This document shows, piece after piece, positions 6,429 to 14,752 of a DNA stretch of 27,885 nucleotides. The position numbers were made by a program, and so were the translations under genes. Every line of letters begins with the position of its first letter. Position 1 is the first letter of the stretch. Under the pieces are notes generated by a model. The model worked only from the letters and a program-made list of their open reading frames with translations, was not told where the DNA came from and made no database searches. The DNA is from an uncultured Lachnospiraceae bacterium (GTDB lineage Bacteria; Bacillota; Clostridia; Lachnospirales; Lachnospiraceae): the NCBI GenBank assembly GCA_910579085.1, contig CAJTRU010000048.1, positions 1 to 27,885 on the forward strand, in the 5' to 3' direction.

Positions 6429-8354
6429 TTACTGTGTAGCACAGACTGTCTGATTGCCTAAATCCAGCGGAACTGTAACATTCTTGTTTTCAACACATAC
6501 ACCACACTGGAATTTTGCTGCACCACAGCCAGAACACTGGCGGCGGCAGTTTGGTGTTACAGTCTCTGCCTTTGAATTATGGTATTCATCCAGAAGGAAT
6601 TTTTTAGTAACCCCAATATCTATAAAATCCCAAGGAAACAGTTCATCTTCTGCCCTTTCCCTTCTTAAGTAAAATTCCATGCTTGCATTATTATCCTTAA
6701 ACGCCTGTTCCCATTTATCTGGCTGGAAATACTCTGTCCATGCATCATAAATACAGCCGCTTTTATAAGCTTGTCTTATAACATTGCAAAGTTTTCTGTC
6801 CCCTCTTGCAAATACGCCCTCCAGTTCCGAAACATCTGCATCATGGCAATTATATTTTATGCTTTTAGCATTTAACTGTTCCCTTACCTTTGAAAGCAGG
6901 AAATCCCTTTTCTGCCTTGCCTGCTCTTTTGTATCCATTGGCGACCACTGGAACGGTGTAAATGGTTTTGGCACAAAAATAGATGTACTTGTAACAATAT
7001 TTACCCTTCCATTCCTCTCATCCTTTGGAATAGTATAATACTGCCTTGCTATCTGGTCTGAAAGGACTGCAATCCCTTCTATATCATTATAAGTTTCACC
7101 AGGCAGGCCAAGCATAAAATAAAGCTTGACCCTGTTCCAGCCCCCCTGGAATGCTTTCATTGCACCATTTAATATATCCTCTTCTGTTAATCCTTTATTA
7201 ATTACATTGCGCAGGCGCTGTGTTCCTGCTTCTGGAGCAAATGTAAGGCTGCTTTTACGCACATCCTGTACTTTGGACATTACATCAAGTGCAAACTCAT
7301 CAATACGGAGTGAAGGAAGGGAAATATTTATGCCCTGGCCTTTAAATTCATCTATAAGCCAGTACACCAGTTCCTTAAGGTCTTTATAATCACTTGAACT
7401 TAAAGAACTTAGTGTAATTTCCTCATGGCCCGTTGACTTAAGCATTTCTTTAGCACGCCGTTTAAGAAAAGACAGGCTTCTTGGCCTTATCGGGCGGTAA
7501 AGCATACCTGCCTGGCAGAAACGGCATCCTCTTATACACCCTCTTTGGATTTCAAGCACTACCCTGTCCTGTGTAACTTTAATATAAGGGACTAATGGTT
7601 TCTCTGGGTAATATGTTTCTGACAGGCAACATTCTACCTGTTTCACTACCTTTGCAGGTGCTTCTGGAACTAAAGCCTTAAATTCTGCCAGTGTACCATC
7701 CTCATTATAGACAGGCTGGTAAAACTGTGGAACATATATTCCTGGAAGCTTTGCTGCTATTTTAAGGAACTCCTTCCTGTCCTTACCTGATGCTTTCCAT
7801 TCTTTATACCTGTCCATAAGTTCATAATAAACCGTTTCACCCTCACCTATATAAAACATGTCAAAAAAATCTGCAACCGGTTCAGGATTATAAGCGCATG
7901 GCCCGCCGCCTATAACAAAGGGTTCATCTTCTTTCCTGTCTGCTGCATCAAGCGTAATTCCCGACAAATCCAGTACCTGTAAAATATTGGTATAACACAT
8001 TTCATACTGGAGTGTAATTCCAAGAAAATCAAAATCTTTAACAGGCTGCTGGCTTTCCAGTGCAAAAAGTGGTATATTTTCACGGCGTAACACTGCATCC
8101 AGGTCAGTCCAGGGTGAATAAACCCTTTCACAGTATATATCATCACGCAGGTTTAACATATCATAAATAATCTGTATTCCAAGATGTGACATGCCTATCT
8201 CATAAACATCTGGAAAACACATACAGAAACGTATATCCACATCTGCCGGGTTTTTTACTGCCATATTTATTTCACCGCCAATATACCTTGCCGGTTTTTC
8301 CACTGATAAAAGTATCTCATCGCTTAACGCAAGCTTTCTCATATAAACATCCAT
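6429..8354 (-). CDS. TIGR03960-type radical SAM protein with B12-binding-like N-terminal domain
   Basis: A 641-aa enzyme of unknown reaction. Residues 40-200 form a cobalamin-binding-like domain without an obvious DxHxxG cobalt ligand, with the conserved VIGGGPCAYNPEP (148-160). The radical SAM core carries the 4Fe-4S motif RGCIRGCRFC with Cys273, Cys277 and Cys280, followed by QAGMLYRP. The C-terminus has an additional cysteine cluster (CRRQCSGCGAAKFQCGVC) that may bind another metal or cluster. The start is uncertain: ATG 8354 lies only one base after GGAAGGG, while ATG 8342 (MRKLALSDEILL) matches the usual family N-terminus but is 13 bases away from it. The tight coupling with the DUF2344 gene supports a joint function. 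Confidence 0.88.
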   Translation of the reverse strand: MDVYMRKLALSDEILLSVEKPARYIGGEINMAVKNPADVDIRFCMCFPDVYEIGMSHLGIQIIYDMLNLRDDIYCERVYSPWTDLDAVLRRENIPLFALESQQPVKDFDFLGITLQYEMCYTNILQVLDLSGITLDAADRKEDEPFVIGGGPCAYNPEPVADFFDMFYIGEGETVYYELMDRYKEWKASGKDRKEFLKIAAKLPGIYVPQFYQPVYNEDGTLAEFKALVPEAPAKVVKQVECCLSETYYPEKPLVPYIKVTQDRVVLEIQRGCIRGCRFCQAGMLYRPIRPRSLSFLKRRAKEMLKSTGHEEITLSSLSSSDYKDLKELVYWLIDEFKGQGINISLPSLRIDEFALDVMSKVQDVRKSSLTFAPEAGTQRLRNVINKGLTEEDILNGAMKAFQGGWNRVKLYFMLGLPGETYNDIEGIAVLSDQIARQYYTIPKDERNGRVNIVTSTSIFVPKPFTPFQWSPMDTKEQARQKRDFLLSKVREQLNAKSIKYNCHDADVSELEGVFARGDRKLCNVIRQAYKSGCIYDAWTEYFQPDKWEQAFKDNNASMEFYLRRERAEDELFPWDFIDIGVTKKFLLDEYHNSKAETVTPNCRRQCSGCGAAKFQCGVCVENKNVTVPLDLGNQTVCATQ

Positions 8355-8379
8355 GCCCTTCCATTATCTGTAAACATTT

Positions 8380-8778
8380 TTAATCCTGAAGTGAATTATA
8401 CCATCCTGTAACCTTGTCTGTTATCTCCCCTGCACCCTTTACAATAGTATCCCAGTAACCGCTTCTGTCCAGACATTCCATTACATATTCCTTGTCAAAA
8501 CCTTTATAGGAAAAATTATTATATAATGCAATTCCTAGTATTAAAAAAAGCATCCCTGCTGCCATAAGCCTTATTAAACCAAATGGATGCTTTTTCTCAT
8601 TAGTAGCAAGATACTCTTCTTTATAATGGCTGTTATAACTGTTGTAATTGCTGTAATTACGCCCGCTGCTGCCATCTGAAAATGCCCTTCTTGCCTCCAG
8701 GATTTTATCTGAACGTGATTTAACAGGAATACCCTCCCTGTCCATATCATAAGCATTTCTTAAATCTTCCCTGTACAT
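8380..8778 (-). CDS. Small single-span membrane protein, unknown function
   Basis: A 132-aa protein with no family I recognise. It starts after a good AAAGGGG site. Residues 1-60 are hydrophilic and rich in Arg, Ser, Asn and Tyr (repeated SNYNSYNSHY-like stretch), followed by one membrane helix, LIRLMAAGMLFLILGIALY, at about 68-86, and an extracytoplasmic tail of about 45 residues containing VTGWYNSL. The predicted topology is N-in, C-out. It lies between gpsA and the radical SAM gene (25 bases before the latter), so it is expressed with the housekeeping operon. A cell-envelope role is possible but is only inferred from topology. Confidence 0.75.
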   Translation of the reverse strand: MYREDLRNAYDMDREGIPVKSRSDKILEARRAFSDGSSGRNYSNYNSYNSHYKEEYLATNEKKHPFGLIRLMAAGMLFLILGIALYNNFSYKGFDKEYVMECLDRSGYWDTIVKGAGEITDKVTGWYNSLQD

Positions 8779-8856
8779 AACAACTATCCCCTTTATTCAA
8801 TATATCAGATTAGAAATATTTTCTATCTGTATATAGAATATGCATTATATACAAGT

Positions 8857-9873
8857 TTAATTCCCAGTCCAGCCAAGGTCTGGATATTCGTTGCATTTCT
8901 CCCTTGAAAGAAGGGTTTTAATTGCTTCTGTTGCTGGTACATTGTCAAAAAGAACCTTATTAACCTGTTCAACAATAGGCATGGACACATTATACTTCTT
9001 GGCAAGCCCATATGCTGCCTTAGCAGAATAAACGCCTTCAACTACCTGCTTTACTTCGTCCATTGCCTCTTTCATAGTCCTGCCTTTGCCTATAAGGTAT
9101 CCAGCATTGTGGTTACGGCTATGGTTGCTTGTACATGTTACAATTAAATCACCAATTCCTGAAAGACCACCAAATGTCTCAACATTTCCACCCATTGCCA
9201 CCCCAAGCCGTGTAATCTCTGCAATACCCCTTGTAATAAGGGCCGCTTTCGTATTATCCCCAAAGCCAAGGCCATCACACACACCTGCTGCAAGTGCAAT
9301 AACATTTTTAATAGAAGCACCAAGCTCAATTCCCGTAATATCCGGGCTTATATAAACGCGGAATGTATCATTCATAAATATTTCCTGGATAATTGCAGCA
9401 GACTTTTCATTTTCAGAGCCAACTACAACGGTAGTAGGCATACCAATAGAAACCTCCTCTGCATGGCTTGGGCCTGAAAGCACACTTACATCAGCATTTG
9501 GTATTTCTTCACATATTATATCCCTTAACGTCTTAAATGTACTGTCCTCAATACCCTTTGCAACATTGACAACTAACTGCCCGTCTGGCAGGAAAGCTGC
9601 TGCTTTTCTTGCAGTATCCCTTACATATGGTGAAGCTACAGAAAATACTATTAAATCATAACCCTTACATGCATCTTCAAGGTTATCAGTAACAATAACC
9701 GTTCCAGGAAGCCTGACACCTGGCAGCCTGTCTTTATGCTCCCTGTATTCTGAAAGCATCTTTACCTCTGCATCAACAGCCGACCATAAAGTTACACTAT
9801 GCCCGTTCTTCGCAAGCATAATTGCAAGTGCAGTGCCCCAGCTTCCTGCTCCTAGAAAACTTACTTTACTCAT
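8857..9873 (-). CDS. gpsA: NAD(P)-dependent glycerol-3-phosphate dehydrogenase
   Basis: Cytoplasmic enzyme reducing dihydroxyacetone phosphate to sn-glycerol 3-phosphate, the backbone of phospholipids and teichoic acids (338 aa, the usual length). The Rossmann motif FLGAGSWGTALAIML lies at residues 6-20. The catalytic lysine lies in GASIKNVIALAAG, and the family motif GGLSGIGDLIVTC follows. The start is fixed by GGGAGGAGC just upstream. It follows plsY by 23 bases, so the producer and the first consumer of glycerol 3-phosphate are co-expressed. Nothing unusual is seen. Confidence 0.98.
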   Translation of the reverse strand: MSKVSFLGAGSWGTALAIMLAKNGHSVTLWSAVDAEVKMLSEYREHKDRLPGVRLPGTVIVTDNLEDACKGYDLIVFSVASPYVRDTARKAAAFLPDGQLVVNVAKGIEDSTFKTLRDIICEEIPNADVSVLSGPSHAEEVSIGMPTTVVVGSENEKSAAIIQEIFMNDTFRVYISPDITGIELGASIKNVIALAAGVCDGLGFGDNTKAALITRGIAEITRLGVAMGGNVETFGGLSGIGDLIVTCTSNHSRNHNAGYLIGKGRTMKEAMDEVKQVVEGVYSAKAAYGLAKKYNVSMPIVEQVNKVLFDNVPATEAIKTLLSREKCNEYPDLGWTGN

Positions 9874-9896
9874 TTTGCTCCTCCCATACTGTAGTA

Positions 9897-10514
9897 TTAT
9901 TTATTACCCCAGAGTTTATTCTCACTGCCATTTAAAAGCCTCACAATATTCTGCCTGTGCTGGAAATAAGCAAAAGCAGTAAACAACAGGCTTACCACTA
10001 TCATATGGACAAATAATGGGTTTTCCCTGTAAAAAATAATTGTATTGGCAGGTATATACCATGCAACCAAAAGTGAACCAAGGGAAACATATCTAGTAAT
10101 TGCAACTATAACAATAAATATTAAAAGCCCTGCCAGTATTAATAACGGGTGTGCAGTTGATAATATAACCGCAGAAGTAACCGCTATCCCCTTGCCGCCT
10201 TTAAATTTAAGATAAAATGGATAGTTGTGCCCAAGCACAACACCAAGCCCCATATACAGGCACAAAAGATACCAGTCCACAGGCGTATCAAGTATAAGGC
10301 GTATTACAAGCACTGGTACAATGGCTTTTAAAAGGTCTCCTGCAAATGTCAGCAGCGCTGGAAGTTTGCCAAGGGTACGCAATACATTAGTAGTCCCTGC
10401 ATTGCCGCTTCCCTTGTCCCTTATATCTATATGGTAGATTTTTCCGACAATATAACCACTTGAAATACATCCAAAAAAATACCCTATTACCAAACAAATA
10501 AAATTCCAAGCCAT
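9897..10514 (-). CDS. plsY: Acyl-phosphate:glycerol-3-phosphate acyltransferase
   Basis: Membrane enzyme making lysophosphatidic acid from acyl-phosphate and glycerol 3-phosphate (205 aa). Five membrane segments are apparent. Diagnostic motifs are KGSGNAGTTNVLRTLG near residues 35-50 and GHNYPFYLKFKGGKGIAVT near 93-112, which bind the phosphate groups. The start follows GGAGGC at proper spacing. It sits 35 bases after der and 23 before gpsA, an order common in Clostridia and Bacilli. Confidence 0.97.
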   Translation of the reverse strand: MAWNFICLVIGYFFGCISSGYIVGKIYHIDIRDKGSGNAGTTNVLRTLGKLPALLTFAGDLLKAIVPVLVIRLILDTPVDWYLLCLYMGLGVVLGHNYPFYLKFKGGKGIAVTSAVILSTAHPLLILAGLLIFIVIVAITRYVSLGSLLVAWYIPANTIIFYRENPLFVHMIVVSLLFTAFAYFQHRQNIVRLLNGSENKLWGNK

Positions 10515-10549
10515 AAGCTGCCTCCATATCCCCTTAATACTAGTTTCTG

Positions 10550-11872
10550 TTAATTCTTTTCCTTCTTTTCCCTGATTATAAACTTTAACGGAGTACCTGT
10601 AAAGCCAAATGCTTCACGTATTTTATTTTCAATATACCTTGTATAAGAAAAATGCATAAGCTTTTTATCATTTACAAATATAACAAATGCTGGCGGTTTT
10701 ACGCTGACCTGTGTTATATAGAATATTTTAAGCCTGCGTCCCTTGTCAGAAGGTGGCTGCTGTAACGCAACAGCTTCTGTCAGTATCTCATTAAGCACAC
10801 CTGTAGCAATACGCAGTGAATGGTTCTGTATAACAATATCAAGCAAATCAAAAAGCTTAGGTATACGCTGGCCTGTCTGCGCAGATATAAATATAAGTTC
10901 CGCATATGGCATAAATGACAAGATATCACGTATCTTTTCCGTATATTTTTTAACAGAACTATTATCCTTTGTGACAGCATCCCATTTATTAACTGCAACC
11001 ACCATTCCACGTCCCCTGTCATGTGCAATGCCTGCAATTTTGGCATCCTGTTCTGTAACACCCTCTGTTGCATCTATAACAAGTACCACCACATCTGCAC
11101 GCTCAACAGCGGAAACAGTACGGAGTATGCTATATCTCTCAATTTCTTCTTTTATCTTATTTTTACGTCTTAAACCGGCTGTATCTATAAATACATATTC
11201 TTTGCCATCCCATGTAACAGAAGTATCTACGGCATCCCTTGTAGTACCTGCAATATCAGAAACAATAACCCTGTTTTCGCCAAGTATCTTATTAATAATA
11301 GAAGATTTGCCAACATTAGGCTTGCCAACAATGGCAATACGCGGTCTTTCGTCCTCTTCCTCCTCTGTACTGTCTGGAAAGAGTGCTGTAACTTCGTCAA
11401 GCATATCACCAATTCCAAGTTTGGCTATAGAAGAAACTGGCACAGGGTCACCAATTCCAAGATTATAAAATTCATATACATCAGGCATGTATTTTTCAAA
11501 GTTATCAACTTTATTAACAACAAGCACTACTTTCTTAGCAGCTTTCCTAAGCATATCGGCAACTTTAAAATCAGAATCTGTAACGCCCTGCCTTACATCC
11601 GTAACAAACATTACAACATCCGCCATCTCTATTGCCATAAGAGCCTGTTCCCTCATATCCTTAAGCATCTGGTTCTTAGTTACAGGCTCAATTCCACCTG
11701 TATCCATTATGGTAAATGAATAATTAAGCCATGATACATCAGCATAAATACGGTCTCTTGTAACACCTGGCGTATCCTTTACAATAGAAATCCTTTCACC
11801 TGCAATCATATTAAAGAGCGTTGATTTGCCAACATTTGGACGTCCTACAACCGCAACAACTGGTTTACCCAT
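10550..11872 (-). CDS. der: Ribosome assembly GTPase Der (EngA)
   Basis: Essential double-GTPase acting in 50S subunit maturation (440 aa, typical length). The first G domain has GRPNVGKST (10-18), DTGG and NKVD (120-123). The second has GKPNVGKS (183-190), DTAG and NKWD. A KH-like C-terminal domain ends in a Lys/Arg/Glu-rich tail that contacts rRNA. Strong GTPase motifs in both halves indicate an intact enzyme. The start is ATG 11872 after GGTGG. It lies 53 bases downstream of the FKBP lipoprotein gene, with a long stem-loop in that gap. Confidence 0.99.
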   Translation of the reverse strand: MGKPVVAVVGRPNVGKSTLFNMIAGERISIVKDTPGVTRDRIYADVSWLNYSFTIMDTGGIEPVTKNQMLKDMREQALMAIEMADVVMFVTDVRQGVTDSDFKVADMLRKAAKKVVLVVNKVDNFEKYMPDVYEFYNLGIGDPVPVSSIAKLGIGDMLDEVTALFPDSTEEEEDERPRIAIVGKPNVGKSSIINKILGENRVIVSDIAGTTRDAVDTSVTWDGKEYVFIDTAGLRRKNKIKEEIERYSILRTVSAVERADVVVLVIDATEGVTEQDAKIAGIAHDRGRGMVVAVNKWDAVTKDNSSVKKYTEKIRDILSFMPYAELIFISAQTGQRIPKLFDLLDIVIQNHSLRIATGVLNEILTEAVALQQPPSDKGRRLKIFYITQVSVKPPAFVIFVNDKKLMHFSYTRYIENKIREAFGFTGTPLKFIIREKKEKN

Positions 11873-11894
11873 TTAACCACCATGTCCTTTCCAT

Positions 11895-11935
11895 AACAGC
11901 CTGCAAAACTGGTATCACTAATATCTCAGGCTGTT
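11895..11935 (-). promoter_or_regulatory. Long-loop hairpin at the FKBP lipoprotein/der junction
   Basis: AACAGCCTG (11895-11903) and CAGGCTGTT (11927-11935) form a perfect nine-pair stem with a 23-base loop. It overlaps the last codons of the lipoprotein gene and has no T-run after it, so it is not a standard terminator. It could be a processing site, mRNA stabiliser or partial attenuator ahead of der. The function is inferred. Confidence 0.4.
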
Positions 11936-13071
11936 TCCTTTACCTTTCCTGTAAGGAAATTATTAACACTTTCATATAGTATTTCGTTATTTATAATATC
12001 TTCAGATTTAGTACCAAAATATTCATCAAAAAGCTTATCCAGTTCTTCCTGGTCTTCTACAGCATACTCTTTAAGGTAAGACTCCAGCACTTCCTTATAT
12101 GCATCTTTATCAAGCCCAATGCCCTCTTTCTGTGCGATTGAATTAAACACCAGCCTTTTCCCCAAATCACTTTTAGCACTTGTTTCTACATTTTTCTCAA
12201 AGTCTTCCTCTGTCATAGACTGCATTTCCAGATAGTCCTTAAGGTTAGTGCCATTCTGCTTTAAATAGTAAATAATAGGTGTCCTGTACTGTGTCTTAAC
12301 CCTCTCAAGAAGGTCTTCTGGATACTCCTTTATATCTGACTTTGTATAAACAGATTCCCACGCCATATCCTTAACAACATTATCACGTATATACTGTGTA
12401 TAATCTTTAGCAGTATTTTTATAATCCTTGTCAAAATCCTTAAAATTACTTTCTACAAAATTGTCTGAGAGCTCTGGCCAGTCCAGAATATAATTAACTG
12501 TTACTGTAAATATTGCTTCTTTCCCTGAATAATCAGGGTTAAGCTTGTATCCTTCAGGGAACTTTGACTTTACATCATAAGTCTTTCCAGGCTTTTTGCC
12601 TATAAGGCCGTCCTCAAAACCTTCAATAAAATCACCTGAGCCAATTTTAAGGTTATGGCCATCAGGAGTGTTTTCCTTGGTGCATGAACCACCTTCAAAT
12701 TCCTTGCCATCCATCTTGCCTACATAAAAAATATTGACAGTGTCGCCCTCTTTAATCTTACTTTTTTTATCCTTTTTATAAGAGTCTGTCCTTTCAATAT
12801 TTGTTTGCACCATTTCATCTGTTTTATTATCAATATCTTTTTTAGAAAGCTGTATTGATGCATAATCCCCTGTTGTAACATATTGTGAAAAATCAAGGTC
12901 TTTGTATATATCAGCTTCCTTTACATACTCTTTTTCCTTATTATCATCTTTCTTTGATTCAGAACTTGTGCTTTCTTTTTCCTTATTGTCCTTAGAAGAA
13001 CTGCATCCTGTAAAAGGAAGCGCCATAGAAGCACAAAGCACCAGTGCTAAAAATTTGTTATACTTTCTCAA
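11926..13071 (-). CDS. FKBP-type peptidyl-prolyl isomerase lipoprotein, trigger-factor-like
   Basis: Predicted membrane-anchored extracytoplasmic foldase (381 aa). Residues 1-23 are a lipoprotein signal ending in PFTGC (Cys23), followed by a Ser/Lys/Glu-rich linker. Residues about 108-200 form an FKBP domain (GDTVNIFYVGKMDG, IEGFEDGLIGKKPG, KFPEGY). The remaining 180 residues are charged and helical and resemble the substrate-cradling C-terminal domain of trigger factor (GKRLVFNSIAQKEGI, EYLKEY-like helices). So it looks like trigger factor without its ribosome-binding domain, moved outside the membrane. The start is a TTG seven bases after GGAGG. It is the first gene of the housekeeping run and has its own promoter region. 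Confidence 0.88.
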   Translation of the reverse strand: MRKYNKFLALVLCASMALPFTGCSSSKDNKEKESTSSESKKDDNKEKEYVKEADIYKDLDFSQYVTTGDYASIQLSKKDIDNKTDEMVQTNIERTDSYKKDKKSKIKEGDTVNIFYVGKMDGKEFEGGSCTKENTPDGHNLKIGSGDFIEGFEDGLIGKKPGKTYDVKSKFPEGYKLNPDYSGKEAIFTVTVNYILDWPELSDNFVESNFKDFDKDYKNTAKDYTQYIRDNVVKDMAWESVYTKSDIKEYPEDLLERVKTQYRTPIIYYLKQNGTNLKDYLEMQSMTEEDFEKNVETSAKSDLGKRLVFNSIAQKEGIGLDKDAYKEVLESYLKEYAVEDQEELDKLFDEYFGTKSEDIINNEILYESVNNFLTGKVKETA

Positions 13072-13099
13072 AATAATTCCTCCAATTTAAAAATTAAAA

Positions 13100-13144
13100 A
13101 TTTTACAACTACTACATACTAACACAAGGAAAAGGAAAATTCAA
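13100..13144 (-). promoter_or_regulatory. Candidate tandem promoters of the FKBP lipoprotein-der operon
   Basis: On the minus strand TTGAAT (13144-13139), a 17-base spacer and TAGTAT (13121-13116) form one candidate. TTGTGT (13127-13122), a 16-base spacer and TAAAAT (13105-13100) form a second. Both lie between the terminator of the polysaccharide cluster and the TTG start at 13071. This is the only long gap before the eight-gene run. Confidence 0.4.
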
Positions 13145-13159
13145 GGAAAAAAGCAGACC

Positions 13160-13196
13160 TGAAAAATAAAGACCGTCTGGTCCAACAAACGGTCTT
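13160..13196 (-). terminator. Rho-independent terminator of the polysaccharide cluster
   Basis: On the minus strand AAGACCGT (13196-13189) and ACGGTCTT (13176-13169) form an eight-pair perfect stem with a 12-base loop, followed directly by TATTTTTC (13168-13161). It lies 70 bases beyond the MBOAT stop and before the promoters of the next operon. Confidence 0.8.
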
Positions 13197-13265
13197 ACTT
13201 AATATTTTTATTCTTTATATATTTTTTGCAGATTTAAATTTTCATCTCAAGAAGTATTAATATCA

Positions 13266-14735
13266 TCAAAAATCAAAATACAAGAATGTTGATATTCCTG
13301 AAAATGACACTACAGACCACACTAAAAATATTACCACAGCCAGTGAGTTTAAAACTGTTGGCTTGAATTCTTTTTCTTTGCTGTTTCTAGTATTTAACAC
13401 AACAAAAAATGAACCAAAAATAAACAACCACAAATTAAGCCCTGTAATATGTGATGCCAGGTAATTTAAAAATGGTATTTTCTCTTCCAAGTAAGACAGT
13501 TCCACAAGGTTAAAACAGTTATATAAATCTCCATTAATTGTAAAACTTGATAAACTGCACATCTCTTTTATAAAAAGTTTTGCAGACGGAATATCTTCAG
13601 CCCTAAAAAGAACCCAGAGCATATCTACCAGCATAAATGTAATAAACCACTGTGTTACTTTTCCAAGCTTCCCCCACTGGCTTTTAAAGAACCTGTCCAG
13701 ACAATTAAAAAAACCATGTAGTACTCCCCATAATATAAATGTCCAATTTGCACCATGCCATATACCACTGACAAGATAAACCGCCATTATATTAATATAT
13801 GTCCTGGCCTTGCCCTTGCGGTTTCCCCCAAGCGGGATATAGATATAAGTTCTTAAAAACCTTGTAAGGGACATATGCCACCTGCCCCAGAAATCTGTTA
13901 TAGATGTTGCTTTATAAGGAGAATTAAAATTCTGTGGCAATATAATATTAAACATATAGCCTATGCCAGATGCCATGTCACAATACCCACTGAAATCAAA
14001 ATACAGCTGGAAAGTATAAGAAAAAGAAACCAGCAGTGCTTCCAGTGAGCTTAATGCAGGAATTGTTCCAAAACCATATGTAACTGCAACTCCAAATGTA
14101 TCTGCAATAATTACTTTTTTAAACAGCCCAACAGAAAAAATATATATCCCTTTTGAAAAATTCATTGGTATGAAAAAACGTTTTTTATTGTTCCTGAATT
14201 GTGGAATTACTTCATTATGCAACACTATAGGACCTGCAACTAGCTGTGGAAAATATGACACAAATAGTGCATATTCGCCAAAAGTATAATTCTTTGTTTC
14301 TCCCCTGTAAGAATCAACGATGTATGAAACCTGCTGGAATGTAAAAAAGCTTATTCCCAGTGGCAAAGCTATGTTTTTAAGTTCAAACGTTCTTTCAAAT
14401 ATATTGTTTATATTTTCTATAAAAAAATTAAAGTACTTAAAATAAAATATAACTGCTATATTAAAAAATATCCCCAGAATAAGTATAGTTTTTCTAATTC
14501 TTTTTCCAGCCAATACCCCCCCCCGGTCCATTAATACTGATAATAAATAATTGGCAATAATACTTACACATATAATAAAAAGATATGATTTATTAAAATA
14601 CCCATAAAACCACAATGACATACTGGTTAAAAATACACCAGCAATCTTGTACTTTTTAAGATAATTTAATATATAATATCCTGCTAATGCAAGTGGCAGG
14701 AAAAGAAATATAAATACATATGAATTGAATAACAC
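13266..14735 (-). CDS. MBOAT family O-acyltransferase (AlgI/DltB-like)
   Basis: Multispan membrane protein (489 aa, about 11 segments) that moves acyl groups, usually acetyl, across the membrane onto a secreted polymer. It has the PLGISFFTFQQVSY motif (125-138), DFWGRWHMSLTRFL (His287), PLGGNRKGK (301-309) and the catalytic region GIWHGANW (His327), followed by GVLHG (His340). The start is a GTG six bases after GGAGG. It is 17 bases downstream of an SGNH gene, the pairing seen in alginate acetylation (AlgI with AlgJ/AlgX) and D-alanylation (DltB with DltD). No DltA or DltC genes are present, so O-acetylation of the cluster's glycan is likelier than D-alanylation. It is the last gene of the cluster. 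Confidence 0.92.
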   Translation of the reverse strand: MLFNSYVFIFLFLPLALAGYYILNYLKKYKIAGVFLTSMSLWFYGYFNKSYLFIICVSIIANYLLSVLMDRGGVLAGKRIRKTILILGIFFNIAVIFYFKYFNFFIENINNIFERTFELKNIALPLGISFFTFQQVSYIVDSYRGETKNYTFGEYALFVSYFPQLVAGPIVLHNEVIPQFRNNKKRFFIPMNFSKGIYIFSVGLFKKVIIADTFGVAVTYGFGTIPALSSLEALLVSFSYTFQLYFDFSGYCDMASGIGYMFNIILPQNFNSPYKATSITDFWGRWHMSLTRFLRTYIYIPLGGNRKGKARTYINIMAVYLVSGIWHGANWTFILWGVLHGFFNCLDRFFKSQWGKLGKVTQWFITFMLVDMLWVLFRAEDIPSAKLFIKEMCSLSSFTINGDLYNCFNLVELSYLEEKIPFLNYLASHITGLNLWLFIFGSFFVVLNTRNSKEKEFKPTVLNSLAVVIFLVWSVVSFSGISTFLYFDF

Positions 14736-14752
14736 GGCAAACCTCCATTGGT

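Noticed and set aside
8844..8849. Exact TATAAT on the minus strand between gpsA and the small membrane protein gene as an internal promoter
   Set aside because: No acceptable -35 box lies 15-19 bases upstream, and the region is AT-rich enough for this to occur by chance.
10743..11468. A 241-codon open frame on the + strand opposite der
   Set aside because: It lies wholly antisense to the highly conserved GTPase gene, is very rich in Ser/Thr/Leu as expected of an antisense shadow, and has no family motif.
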